DNA of 64,000 bases, from NCBI RefSeq assembly GCF_000293885.2, contig NZ_CP010945.1, positions 5,290,001-5,354,000 of the forward strand, written 5' to 3'. Position 1 is the first letter of the stretch, and the number at the start of each line of letters is the position of its first letter. This document shows, piece after piece, positions 25,406 through 33,950 of the stretch. A program made the translations under genes and the position numbers. Below the pieces are notes generated by a model. The model did no database searches. It was not told where the DNA came from and saw only the letters and a program-made list of their open reading frames with translations. This DNA comes from Pseudomonas fluorescens NCIMB 11764. Lineage in GTDB: Bacteria; Pseudomonadota; Gammaproteobacteria; Pseudomonadales; Pseudomonadaceae.

Positions 25406-25675
25406 ATGAAAACGTTAAAGATCGCGATGTTTCTGGCACTTGCCGGTGTAGCCGCACAGGCCTACTCGGATGAAACTCCCACTGATGCGGCCAGCCAGAT
25501 TCCGGTTGAAAGTTACTCTTACGGCATGAAACTCGACATCCAGAAAATCATTACCGTGTCCGATACAGGAGACGAGTGCGCGCCGGTGCCGAAGCAAATG
25601 ACCTATGAAGACTCGAAGGGTCAACGCCATATCCTTCAGTACCAGGTGATGGGCACCGGCTGTTCGAATGGTTGA
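25406..25675 (+). CDS. DUF2790 secreted protein
   Basis: This 89-residue protein has a signal peptide (MKTLKIAMFLALAGVAAQAYS) and a conserved C-terminal part: VESYSYGMKLDIQKIITVSD, the two Cys residues in DECAPVPKQMTYEDSKG and GTGCSNG, and a strand QRHILQYQVMG. This is the Pseudomonas DUF2790 pattern, a small periplasmic or secreted protein of unknown role. Members are often induced by metals or stress. I chose ATG 25406 over GTG 25397 because AAGGTGA sits at proper distance. Confidence 0.82.
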   Translation: MKTLKIAMFLALAGVAAQAYSDETPTDAASQIPVESYSYGMKLDIQKIITVSDTGDECAPVPKQMTYEDSKGQRHILQYQVMGTGCSNG

Positions 25676-25728
25676 GGACCGTGCGGACGATGGGGGGTCG
25701 ACACTCCATGCCTGCCGCCCCCCCTGCA

Positions 25729-26667
25729 TCAGCGCCCGGCGGCTGAACCGGCGATCGCTTCATCGGATGCCAATAACACCGGTATGTAATCCTTCAGAAA
25801 TTCCACCCATGTCTTTATCTTTGCGTCCACGAACTTTCGTGACGGGTAGATCGCAAACAAGTTGAACTCTTCAAAGTGATACTCCGGCAATACACGCACT
25901 AACGTGCCTGCTCTCAGACCGTCAACGGCAGATGCAATCGGTTGAATACCGATCCCCATCCCGTTTGTGATCGCGACAGTCATTGCATCGGCCGTGTTGA
26001 CGTGAAACGGAGAGACCGGAATGTTCACCGTCTCCACGCCATCAGGCCCTTCGAATGCCCAGTTTTCAACCGGCATGACCGTATTCACGATCCGCAAACA
26101 ATCATGTTCGCCAAGCGCCGTTGGAGACTCCGGACAGCCACGTTTCTTCAAGTACACCGGCGAGGCGCAGAGAATGCTGTAAGTGATGCCAAGCCTTTGC
26201 GCGACAAACCCTGAATCGGGCAGATCCCGCGCCAGCACAATCGACATGTCATACCCCTCCTCCAGCAAGTCAGGCAGTCGATTGGTCACGGTCAGGTCGA
26301 ACATCACCGACGGATGCGTCTCCCTGTATTTGGCAATGGCATCGATCACGTAATGATTGCCGATGGCGGACATCGCGTGAATCTTCAGCCTGCCCACCGG
26401 GGTGGTATGAGCGGTGCCCGCTTCCTCGTCGGCTTCACGCATCTCATCCAGAATTTTCTCGCAGCGCTGCAAGTAGCGAACCCCGGCTTCGGTCAACGCC
26501 AGGCGCCGGGTAGTGCGATTGATCAGGCGGGTTTTCAGCCTGGCCTCCAGACTGGTCACCGCTTTGGACACGTTGGTCGTGGTGGTGTCCAGTATCTGCG
26601 CCGCCGCCGTGAAGCTGCCGGTTTGAGCGACGGCGACGAAACAACGCATGGTCTGGAAAATGTCCAT
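25729..26667 (-). CDS. LysR-family regulator (AaeR/DsdC-like CrgA group)
   Basis: This 312-residue protein has the LysR winged helix (MRCFVAVAQTGSFTAAAQIL, then TTTNVSKAVTSLEARLKTRL). The effector domain contains GRLKIHAMSAIGNHYVI, DLLEEGYDMSIV and ITNGMGIGIQPI, typical of the CrgA/PP2551-like subgroup that often governs redox or aromatic stress genes. GAGGTCC precedes ATG 26667. It is the last gene of a five-gene minus-strand run with an aldo-keto reductase and a tripartite efflux system, and may regulate them. Confidence 0.85.
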   Translation of the reverse strand: MDIFQTMRCFVAVAQTGSFTAAAQILDTTTTNVSKAVTSLEARLKTRLINRTTRRLALTEAGVRYLQRCEKILDEMREADEEAGTAHTTPVGRLKIHAMSAIGNHYVIDAIAKYRETHPSVMFDLTVTNRLPDLLEEGYDMSIVLARDLPDSGFVAQRLGITYSILCASPVYLKKRGCPESPTALGEHDCLRIVNTVMPVENWAFEGPDGVETVNIPVSPFHVNTADAMTVAITNGMGIGIQPIASAVDGLRAGTLVRVLPEYHFEEFNLFAIYPSRKFVDAKIKTWVEFLKDYIPVLLASDEAIAGSAAGR

Positions 26668-26732
26668 TGCAGGACCTCGGGAAAGGGATAAAAAAAAGCG
26701 ACCTTACAGAAGGCCGCCCTTCTCGTCTCGGG

Positions 26733-27683
26733 TTACTGCTTGCGCGGAATAAACCCCGGCACACCGGTTTCCACCACCGAGTTGAAGCGTATCCGGGTTG
26801 TAATCTCCTCCTTGATCTCCAGCATCGCCCGGTGCGGCAGAGTGGAAAGATCGATGTTTTCCCGGATATGGCTCGGCGTGGCCGATGTGGTCAGGAACGC
26901 AACACCGCGTTGAATCGACCAGGCCAGTGCCACTTGCGCCGGAGTCTTCTGCACGCGCCGGGCGATCCCGGTAAGCACCGCGTCTTCCAGTACATTCGGT
27001 TCCATGCCATGCCCGAGTGGCGCAAACGCCAGGACGATAATTCCATGTTGCTTGCAAAACTCAAGCAGTTCCCACTCCGGCAAATAAGGATGGGACTCGA
27101 CTTGCACGACGGCGGGCTTGATCCGCGCTTCGGCGACAATCGCCTGCAACGCCGGCAACGTGACATCCGACAAGCCGATGGACCTGCATCGCCCCTCATC
27201 CACCAGGCGCTCAAGCGCCCTCCACGTCTCGATCAGCGTAACGCCTGAATCGTAGATCACGTTGCCTTGCTCATCCCGCGGGTCCTGGTTGTCGCCCGGT
27301 TGAAAAGCAAACGGCGTATGGATCAGGTAGCAGTCGATGTAGTCGACCTGAAGGCGACGGCAACTGGCCTCGAAGGCCGGTTGAACCCGATCGGGACGAT
27401 GGTTGGTGTTCCACAGTTTGGTGGTGATGAACAGGTCTTCCCGGCGGATCTTTCCACCCTCCAGCGTTTCCTTGATCGCCACGCCGACGCTGTCTTCGTT
27501 GCGATAACGCTCGGCACAATCGAAGTGGCGAAACCCGGCGTCCAGGGCTTCCTTGACCGCTTGAGTGGTGACGCTGAGATCGCGGAACAATGTGCCAAAT
27601 CCAACCGCCGGCATTTCCACAGCGCCGTGATTCAGCGCAAATCTTGTATCGCGAAGGTCATCGTAAAAAGCTTCGTAAGACAT
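26733..27683 (-). CDS. Aldo-keto reductase
   Basis: This 316-residue NADPH-dependent reductase has the complete AKR tetrad: Asp55 and Tyr60 (HFDCAERYRNE), Lys89 (FITTKLW) and His122 (YLIHTPF). GGAGTG precedes ATG 27683. It lies 32 bases after the outer-membrane efflux gene on the same strand, so it may detoxify a carbonyl compound that the pump also handles. The substrate is not visible from the sequence. Confidence 0.88.
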   Translation of the reverse strand: MSYEAFYDDLRDTRFALNHGAVEMPAVGFGTLFRDLSVTTQAVKEALDAGFRHFDCAERYRNEDSVGVAIKETLEGGKIRREDLFITTKLWNTNHRPDRVQPAFEASCRRLQVDYIDCYLIHTPFAFQPGDNQDPRDEQGNVIYDSGVTLIETWRALERLVDEGRCRSIGLSDVTLPALQAIVAEARIKPAVVQVESHPYLPEWELLEFCKQHGIIVLAFAPLGHGMEPNVLEDAVLTGIARRVQKTPAQVALAWSIQRGVAFLTTSATPSHIRENIDLSTLPHRAMLEIKEEITTRIRFNSVVETGVPGFIPRKQ

Positions 27684-27715
27684 ATTTTCACTCCAATGTT
27701 CAGCGGCCGCAGCCT

Positions 27716-29194
27716 CTATTGATACGAAGGTTTCTGACCTTCGCGATAAGCAACCCGTTGCTCGAACGCACCGACGGAATTGCCGCCGAGCGCCACGTAC
27801 AGCCGAACCGTGTCGAGGTACTGCGCAGTCTTCACGCGGATTCGACCCAGCAACGCCTGCTGATAGGCGCGTTCCGCTTCCAGCACCTGGAGAATGCTGT
27901 TCTCGCCCTGGGTGTAGGCTTGCCGGTTCAACTGCAAGCTGGTTTCAGCGGCGCGCAACGCGTCCTCCTGCGCGAGGTTTTCCTCGGCGTCATGGTTGAT
28001 GGCTTGCAGCGTGTCGGCGACCTGGCCGAACGAACTGATCACAGTCTGCTGGTAACCGGCGAGCGTCGCGTTGTAGCCCTCGACCGCTGCCTGACGTTCA
28101 GCCTTGAGCGTACCGCCATCGAAAATCGGCCCCGCCAGCCCTGCCGCGAACCCCCAGAGTGCGGCACCGCCGTTGCCGGAAGCGGCCTGCGCCAACGACG
28201 CGGACAGGGTGACGTGGGGATAGAGATTCGCGGTCGCGACGCCAACCGCCGCGCTGGCCATGTGCAGTTCCGCCTCGGCCTGCATGACATCCGGCCGGTC
28301 GTGGGCCATTTCCGAAGGCACGCTGACGGGCACGTTGGCCGGCAAGACAAACTCGGCCAGGTCGAAGTCCGGCGCGCTCCAGTCGCCCGGGCCTTTGCCG
28401 GTCAGAATCGACAACGCATGACGTGCCGAATCGCGCTGCTGCGCGAGGGGTGGCAACAGCGTACGGTCCTGCGCGAGCCGCGTTTCAGCCAGCGAGACAT
28501 CGATCTGCGTGGTGGTGCCGTTGGCATGCGCCAGGCGCACCAGCTCGAGGTTCTTCGTGTCGTTGGCCAGCAGTTTCTCGACGGCCTGCATCTGCGCATT
28601 GGCCGAAGCCACCAGCAACGCCTGACTGGCGACACTGCCGGTCAACGTCAGGTACGCCGCTTCGTAGCGATGCTTCTGCAGATCGGTAAACGCTTGCTGC
28701 TGTTCGACCAGACGCTTGTTGCCACCGAACGCATCAAGGTCGAAACCAACCCGGGGTCCGATCGCATAGAAGTTGGACACGGACGGTTCTTTGGCGGTGT
28801 GTACCCGTTGCCGGCCGGCCTGGGCGCCAAAATCGACCTGCGGATACAGCGCGCCTTCCGCCGCCGCCACCGAGGACGCCGCTTGCCGGATCGTGGCGTC
28901 CGCCGCGACGAGCTCAAGGTTGCCGTCAATGGCACGACGAACCACCTTGTCGAGCTTCGGCGATTGAAAAGCGCTCCACCAGTCACCGCTCACTTTACGA
29001 CCCGGCTGGATGCGCTTATCACCGTTCTGGCCAAGGCGCTGCTCGGCCTGTTGATCGTAGTGCTGCGACGTGCTCGGTGGTTGCATCTGATAATCAGGGC
29101 CCACGGTGCAGGCAGTCAGGAATACCAACGCCGCCATCGCACCGAAGGTGTTTTTGAACTGAGGTCCATTGATGAAGCGTGCATGGGATTTCAT
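27716..29194 (-). CDS. Outer-membrane efflux lipoprotein (NodT/OprM family)
   Basis: This 492-residue TolC-like channel has a lipobox LVFLTACTVGPDY and two outer-membrane efflux repeats (alpha-helical hairpins with GNLELVAADATIRQAASSV and HMASAAVGVATANLYPHV). It ends with ALGGNSVGAFEQR-like residues. I start at ATG 29194, with GGAG ahead. The longer frame from 29248 runs into the MFS gene. It completes the exporter whose inner-membrane and adaptor genes lie upstream (19-base gap). Confidence 0.9.
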   Translation of the reverse strand: MKSHARFINGPQFKNTFGAMAALVFLTACTVGPDYQMQPPSTSQHYDQQAEQRLGQNGDKRIQPGRKVSGDWWSAFQSPKLDKVVRRAIDGNLELVAADATIRQAASSVAAAEGALYPQVDFGAQAGRQRVHTAKEPSVSNFYAIGPRVGFDLDAFGGNKRLVEQQQAFTDLQKHRYEAAYLTLTGSVASQALLVASANAQMQAVEKLLANDTKNLELVRLAHANGTTTQIDVSLAETRLAQDRTLLPPLAQQRDSARHALSILTGKGPGDWSAPDFDLAEFVLPANVPVSVPSEMAHDRPDVMQAEAELHMASAAVGVATANLYPHVTLSASLAQAASGNGGAALWGFAAGLAGPIFDGGTLKAERQAAVEGYNATLAGYQQTVISSFGQVADTLQAINHDAEENLAQEDALRAAETSLQLNRQAYTQGENSILQVLEAERAYQQALLGRIRVKTAQYLDTVRLYVALGGNSVGAFEQRVAYREGQKPSYQ

Positions 29195-29213
29195 TGGGCA
29201 AACTCCACGTAAA

Positions 29214-30683
29214 CTAGTTGGTCGGAACGGGCTTGCGAAGAAAGACAACCAGTGGACTGACCACCAGCATCGCCACCAGCAAAATCTTGAACTGGTCGAC
29301 CACAGCGATAAAAGCCGCCTGGCCGGTGATCATTTCGTTGAGCCCCTCCAGCGCTTGCAGGGACGTCGGCACCGCGGCGTGATACGGCGTCAGATTGCTC
29401 ACCAGCGCCATGTGCATCGCTTGCGTGTTGTTGAAGAAAAACAACTGCACGATCGCCACGCCGAGGGTGCTGCCGTAGACCCGCGACAGATTGAACAGGC
29501 CGGTGCCTTCCGGGCGCAGCGCGGGATCGAGCGTGCTGAACGCGACCTTGGTCAGCGACGGCATCAGGACGCCAATGCCGATCCCCTGGATCGCGCCTGC
29601 CACTGCCACGGGCGACCAATCCATCAACGGCGAATAGCCGAGCATCAGCCAGTTGGCGTAAATCACCACGGCCACCCCGGCCGCGACGAACCAGCGACGG
29701 TCGAAACGCTCGGGAACACGGTTCATCAGCACAAACGCACCGACCAGCCCGATGCCACGCGGGATCGTCAACGAGCCCGTCGTGTCCGGCGGGTAGCCGA
29801 GAATTTCATCGAGCATCGGCGAGGTCAGGGCCATAGTCGACAACAGCACAAAACCGACGGCAAAAAAGATGATCGTCGACAGCACGAAGTTGCGATCATC
29901 GAACAAACGCTTATTGAGGAAATGCACCTTCGCCGTCAGTACATGCACCGCGAACAGGTACAGCCCCAACGCACAGCCCAATGCTTCCAGCCAGATCTCG
30001 GTAGAGGCAAACCAGTCCAGGCGCTCACCGCGATCGAGCAGCATTTGCAGGCTGATCAACCCCAGCGTGAAAGTGCCAAAGCCGAAGAAGTCGAACGCCG
30101 GCGCTTTCTCGGCTTTCTTCTCCTTGAGCCACAGCGCCATCACCAGGAAGATGTACGCCGCCAGCGGCAGGCTGATGTAGAAGATCGGCCGCCAGCCGTA
30201 ATGCTCGCCAACCCAGCCGCCGATGCTCGGGCCGCTGACGATGCCGAACAGCACGACGGCCGTCCAGGTTGCGCCAAACTTCGCACGCTTTTCGGCAGGC
30301 AGCGTCTCCAGGGCAATCGCCATCGACAGCGGCGCGAGCACGCCACTCGCCAGGCCCTGCATGATCCGCGCACCGATGAATGCCAGCGGAGTCGTTGCCA
30401 TCGTTCCCAGCACCAGACCGAGCACGAAAAACGCCAGCGCTGCCTGATACACCCGCTTCAAGCCATGACGCGCAGCGAGCCACTGCGCGATCGGCATAGT
30501 GATAGCGCTCGCCGCGAGGTACGAGGTGAAGATCCAGCCGGCCTGATCGTCGGTCATCGACAGGCTGCCCTGAATCAACCGGAGTACCGCGTTCGGAACA
30601 GGCAGGTTCGCCGACTGCATGTAAGTCGCCAGCAGCGCGACGAACCTCAACGCACGGGCGCCCTCTCCCGCTGGGGCGTTCAT
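29214..30683 (-). CDS. EmrB-like MFS exporter, DHA2 family
   Basis: This 489-residue inner-membrane pump has about 14 helices, motif A-like LAARHGLKRVYQ, and the DHA2 pattern GARIMQGLASGVLAPLSMAI and FGIVSGPSIGGWVGEHYGWR. It starts at ATG 30683, overlapping the stop of the adaptor gene (ATGA), which replaces a separate ribosome binding site. With the HlyD-type adaptor and the OprM-like channel it forms a proton-driven tripartite exporter across both membranes. Confidence 0.9.
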   Translation of the reverse strand: MNAPAGEGARALRFVALLATYMQSANLPVPNAVLRLIQGSLSMTDDQAGWIFTSYLAASAITMPIAQWLAARHGLKRVYQAALAFFVLGLVLGTMATTPLAFIGARIMQGLASGVLAPLSMAIALETLPAEKRAKFGATWTAVVLFGIVSGPSIGGWVGEHYGWRPIFYISLPLAAYIFLVMALWLKEKKAEKAPAFDFFGFGTFTLGLISLQMLLDRGERLDWFASTEIWLEALGCALGLYLFAVHVLTAKVHFLNKRLFDDRNFVLSTIIFFAVGFVLLSTMALTSPMLDEILGYPPDTTGSLTIPRGIGLVGAFVLMNRVPERFDRRWFVAAGVAVVIYANWLMLGYSPLMDWSPVAVAGAIQGIGIGVLMPSLTKVAFSTLDPALRPEGTGLFNLSRVYGSTLGVAIVQLFFFNNTQAMHMALVSNLTPYHAAVPTSLQALEGLNEMITGQAAFIAVVDQFKILLVAMLVVSPLVVFLRKPVPTN

Positions 30684-31816
30684 GAATCGGCACCTGCGGA
30701 CAACAGCGCCTTGAGTGGATGCCACCACGGTGTGCGGTATCCGGTGTCGACCTTGACCGTGGCGCTGGTGCCCGAGTACAGCGGCAGCGCCGGACTCATT
30801 TCGTCGAGTTCAAGACGAACCGGCACCCGCTGCACCACCTTGACCCAGTTGCCGGTCGCGTTTTCCGGCGGCAGCAAGGCGAAGTCCGATCCGGCACCAG
30901 GGCTCATGCTGGTCACGTGGGCTTTGAAAACGTGATCGGGATAGGTGTCGATGCGAATGGTCGCTGCCTGGCCGGGGCGCATGTGCGTCACCTCCGTTTC
31001 ACGGAAGTTGGCCTCGATCCAGATCTCGCGCTCGGACAGCAGCGCAAAGGCAGGCGCGCCGTTGTTGACGTAGTTGCCGACCTGCAAATCGTCGACCTTG
31101 GCGACGATGCCATCGTCCGGTGCGTACACCGTGGCATACGAGAGGTAAAGCTGCGCCTCGTCGAGCTGGGCCCTGGCTTCGCGTACCGTCGGGTGGCTAT
31201 CGGCGACGATGTCGGGATTGCCGTTCAACGCAACGACCGTGTTGGCGATCTGCTGTTCGATGGACGCAATGCGTTGCCGTGCGACTTTAAGGTCGGTGTC
31301 CGCACGCTCGTAAACCGCACGCGAGACAAAGTCGGAAGCCACCAGCGCCTTCTTGCGGGCGAACTCTTTCTGATCGAAATTTGCCGACTCTCTGGCCGAT
31401 TGCAGCTCAGCCTGTTGCTGGCGATAGCTGGCCTTGAGCCCGTCGATGCGCAACCGTGCCACGCTCAGCTGTGCTTCGGCGCGGTCAACCGCGATCTGCA
31501 ACGGTTTCGGGTCGATGCGGAACAGGACCTGGCCCTTGTGAACGAGCTGGTTATCCTCGACTGCGATGTCGACCACTTGCCCTGAGATGCGTGCATTGAT
31601 CGACGCTTTTGCCACCCGGGCGTAAGCGTTATCGGTAGAAACAAACGGAACCCCCGCCAGGTAGTGTGCGTACCCGTATGCCGCGAAAAGCACCGGAACG
31701 CCCACCATCAGCAGTGGCCGCAGTCTTTCCTTGAGCGGTTTCCTGGGCGCGTCTGGATGGGCCGGCCCTGGATGCTCGAAGGTCTGTGTGGCTGGAATAT
31801 CGAACTGTCTGGTCAT
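30680..31816 (-). CDS. EmrA/HlyD-type membrane fusion protein
   Basis: This 378-residue periplasmic adaptor has one N-terminal membrane helix (LLMVGVPVLFAAYGYAHYLAG) and a lipoyl/barrel domain (ARISGQVVDIAVEDNQLVHKG, then APDDGIVAKVDDLQVGNYV). A long alpha-hairpin lies between residues about 105 and 210. ATG 31816 (MTRQFD) is the likely start. The upstream 22 codons fall in the promoter region. The divergent TetR gene 225 bases away probably represses this operon. Confidence 0.9.
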   Translation of the reverse strand: MTRQFDIPATQTFEHPGPAHPDAPRKPLKERLRPLLMVGVPVLFAAYGYAHYLAGVPFVSTDNAYARVAKASINARISGQVVDIAVEDNQLVHKGQVLFRIDPKPLQIAVDRAEAQLSVARLRIDGLKASYRQQQAELQSARESANFDQKEFARKKALVASDFVSRAVYERADTDLKVARQRIASIEQQIANTVVALNGNPDIVADSHPTVREARAQLDEAQLYLSYATVYAPDDGIVAKVDDLQVGNYVNNGAPAFALLSEREIWIEANFRETEVTHMRPGQAATIRIDTYPDHVFKAHVTSMSPGAGSDFALLPPENATGNWVKVVQRVPVRLELDEMSPALPLYSGTSATVKVDTGYRTPWWHPLKALLSAGADS

Positions 31817-32040
31817 GATCGGATGCACCTCTAACCGGGAAATCGGGCTAATACCCACTAAAAACAGCCTTACCGTGCGCAAAAAGGAGGATCGCTCCGC
31901 CGCACCTGTTTCGTAGCCGCTTCACCCCGTTCGAGCTCCGCTACAACAAACCTGCAACCAAGGAATTTCTGGTTCCTTAATTTTGTGCGATGGTGTAAGA
32001 ATATCCCCACCGAAATCTCCATTCAAGGATTTTGTACGAC

Positions 32041-32664
32041 ATGGCACAAAATAAAACCACCGAAGGAAAAGGCCGCGGCCGCCCTCGCGCCTATGACCCG
32101 CAGACAGCGTTGCAGCAGGCGCTGGGAGTTTTCTGGAGCACCGGCTATTCCGGCGCCTCGCTGGACAGCATTGCCACGGCAGCGGGCATGAATCGCCCGA
32201 GCCTCTACGCCGCATTCGGCGACAAGCACGCGCTCTATATAAAAGCGCTTGAGCAGTACTGGGAATTTGCTGCGGCGGCCATGCAAGCGGCGCTGACGGA
32301 TGATGAGCTGACACTGCGCCAGGCGTTGACGCAGTTCTATGAAGGGCAGTTGGCGATCTACTTCTCGGGTGACGGCCAGCCCCGTGGCTGCTTTGCGATT
32401 GGTACGGCGACCACTGAGGCGGTCGAAGACCCGGAAATTCGCGAGGTGTTGTCGGAACGGCTCAGCCGTCTGGATGCCGATCTGGAAACGCGGCTGCGGG
32501 CGGCCATCGACAAGGGTGAGTTGAACAAGGATGTCGACCCGGCCGCCCTCGCCGTCCTCGCGTCATCGTTGCTGCACAGCATTTCGATCCGGGCGCGGGC
32601 AGGCAAATCCCGCGATGAGTTGACGGAACTGGCACGCAACGCGGTCAACGTGATGTGCGGTTGA
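32041..32664 (+). CDS. TetR-family repressor
   Basis: This 207-residue protein has a TetR helix-turn-helix at residues 12-60: DPQTALQQALGVFWSTGYSG, then SLDSIATAAGMNRPSLYAAF and GDKHALY. A ligand domain follows, with RGCFAIGTATTEAVEDPEIR of the AcrR/TetR_C_11-like group. I chose ATG 32041, and a TTG nine bases upstream is a weaker option. It faces the efflux operon across 225 bases. Its target is likely that shared promoter region. mug follows 10 bases after the stop. Confidence 0.87.
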   Translation: MAQNKTTEGKGRGRPRAYDPQTALQQALGVFWSTGYSGASLDSIATAAGMNRPSLYAAFGDKHALYIKALEQYWEFAAAAMQAALTDDELTLRQALTQFYEGQLAIYFSGDGQPRGCFAIGTATTEAVEDPEIREVLSERLSRLDADLETRLRAAIDKGELNKDVDPAALAVLASSLLHSISIRARAGKSRDELTELARNAVNVMCG

Positions 32665-32674
32665 GGTTTTTAAA

Positions 32675-33202
32675 GTGAGTGAAGGACTCGAAGACATTCT
32701 GGCCGATCATCTGGCGGTGATTTTTTGCGGGATCAACCCGGGCATGATGGCCGCGGCCCAAGGGCATCACTTTGCCGGCAGGGGCAACCGCTTCTGGCGC
32801 ACGCTGCACCTTGCCGGCTTCACGCCTGAGGAAGTACGTCCGGAAAACGACCGGCAGCTTTTGCAGTATCAGTGTGGCTTGACCGCCGTGGTGGATCGGC
32901 CGACGGCGCGAGCGGACCAGCTCTCGGTAGATGAATTCACCGCCGCCGCTGCGAATTTCGAACAGAAAATCGCACGCCATGCGCCACGCTTCGTAGCGTT
33001 TCTCGGTAAAGCGGCGTATTGCGCGTTATCCCGCCAGCGAGAAATTGCCTGGGGCCTGCAACCAACGACGTTTGGCACTGCTACGGTGTGGGTGCTGCCC
33101 AATCCGAGCGGGCGCAACCTCGCCTTCAGCCAGGAACAGCTGGTGGCCGCTTACCGCCAACTCTATCTGGCCACCCACGAGGGCCAGCCATCGACCGCTT
33201 GA
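32675..33202 (+). CDS. mug: G/U mismatch-specific DNA glycosylase
   Basis: This 175-residue uracil-DNA glycosylase-family protein removes uracil or ethenocytosine opposite guanine. The active-site motif GINPG is at residues 19-23 and the second motif NPSGRN at about 142-147, both diagnostic of Mug. It starts at GTG 32675 with GAGG 8-9 bases ahead. It is close behind the TetR gene and may be read through from it, but the functions seem unrelated. Confidence 0.9.
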   Translation: MSEGLEDILADHLAVIFCGINPGMMAAAQGHHFAGRGNRFWRTLHLAGFTPEEVRPENDRQLLQYQCGLTAVVDRPTARADQLSVDEFTAAAANFEQKIARHAPRFVAFLGKAAYCALSRQREIAWGLQPTTFGTATVWVLPNPSGRNLAFSQEQLVAAYRQLYLATHEGQPSTA

Positions 33203-33288
33203 ATACTGCGCCATAAGCAACGCTTCAGACCCATTGAGATACAGTCGCTGGCAATGCTTTCAGAACAACAACAAAACAGGAGTTGAAG

Positions 33289-33717
33289 ATGTCCGGACTG
33301 AAACTGCACCCCAACGCAGCTGCCTCCTTGAATCAATGGCACGCCATGATCCGCGAGGGTGACCTGCAAGCCCTGCCCGCCTTGCTGGACCCGAACGCGG
33401 TGTTCCGCTCACCGATGGCGCACACACCGTACCCGGGCGCCCAGGTGGTCACGATGATTCTGACCACGGTGTTTAACGTCTTTGAAGATTTCACCTACCA
33501 CCGCGAATTGGCGACTGCGGACGGCTTGAATGTCGTCCTCGAATTCAGCGCCAAGGTCGGCGGAAAAGCGCTCAAGGGCATCGACATGATCCGCTTCGAC
33601 GAGCAAGGCAAAATCGTCGAATTCGAAGTCATGGTTCGTCCGATGAGCGGTTTGCAGGCCCTGGGCGAAGAAATGGGCCGCCGCCTCGGTGCTTATCTGG
33701 CGGCCAGCAAGGCCTGA
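33289..33717 (+). CDS. NTF2-like (SnoaL-type) protein
   Basis: This 142-residue protein has the cone-shaped NTF2-like pattern: NQWHAMIREGDLQALPALL, then DPNAVFRSPMAHTPYPGA and later GIDMIRFDEQGKIVEFEVMV. These small proteins act as hydrolases, isomerases or binding proteins. The reaction is not visible. AGGAG precedes ATG 33289. Directly ahead of it AACAACAACAAAAC (33264-33277) fits the AANAANAA motif bound by Hfq/Crc in pseudomonads, so translation may be under catabolite repression. Confidence 0.82.
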   Translation: MSGLKLHPNAAASLNQWHAMIREGDLQALPALLDPNAVFRSPMAHTPYPGAQVVTMILTTVFNVFEDFTYHRELATADGLNVVLEFSAKVGGKALKGIDMIRFDEQGKIVEFEVMVRPMSGLQALGEEMGRRLGAYLAASKA

Positions 33718-33780
33718 CAACGATCGGGGTCACCGATCGGATTGACCCAACCACCTCCCGCCTCCCGACTACGCTCAACG

Positions 33781-33826
33781 TGAGTGCTGCATAAATGCCT
33801 GTTTCGTTGCATTATCGCAGCACTCA
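33781..33826. promoter_or_regulatory. Long imperfect palindrome, likely activator (enhancer) site
   Basis: TGAGTGCTGC (33781-33790) and GCAGCACTCA (33817-33826) are perfect inverted arms. Inside them ATAAATGC and GCATTAT extend the symmetry with one or two mismatches. It lies 48-93 bases ahead of a sigma-54-type promoter, where bacterial enhancer-binding proteins dock. It could also be a terminator for the preceding gene, but there is no T-run. Confidence 0.5.
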
Positions 33827-33871
33827 ACGACTCGCCTGCCCTTGTACTCCCCTGTTCGTCGCGCCTTCCAG

Positions 33872-33888
33872 TTGGCATGCGATATGCC
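33872..33888 (+). promoter_or_regulatory. Sigma-54 promoter candidate for the PAS/activator operon
   Basis: TTGGCATGCGATATGCC has the invariant GG (33874-33875) and GC (33886-33887) at the required 10-base spacing. It differs from the TGGCACG-N4-TTGC consensus at two positions. Transcription would begin near 33899, about 50 bases ahead of the PAS gene ATG. Confidence 0.5.
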
Positions 33889-33950
33889 CCGCTTTGACTG
33901 CCTGAGTGATTTCAGCCAGGTCCCATTAGCCAAATCGAGCCGATCCATCG

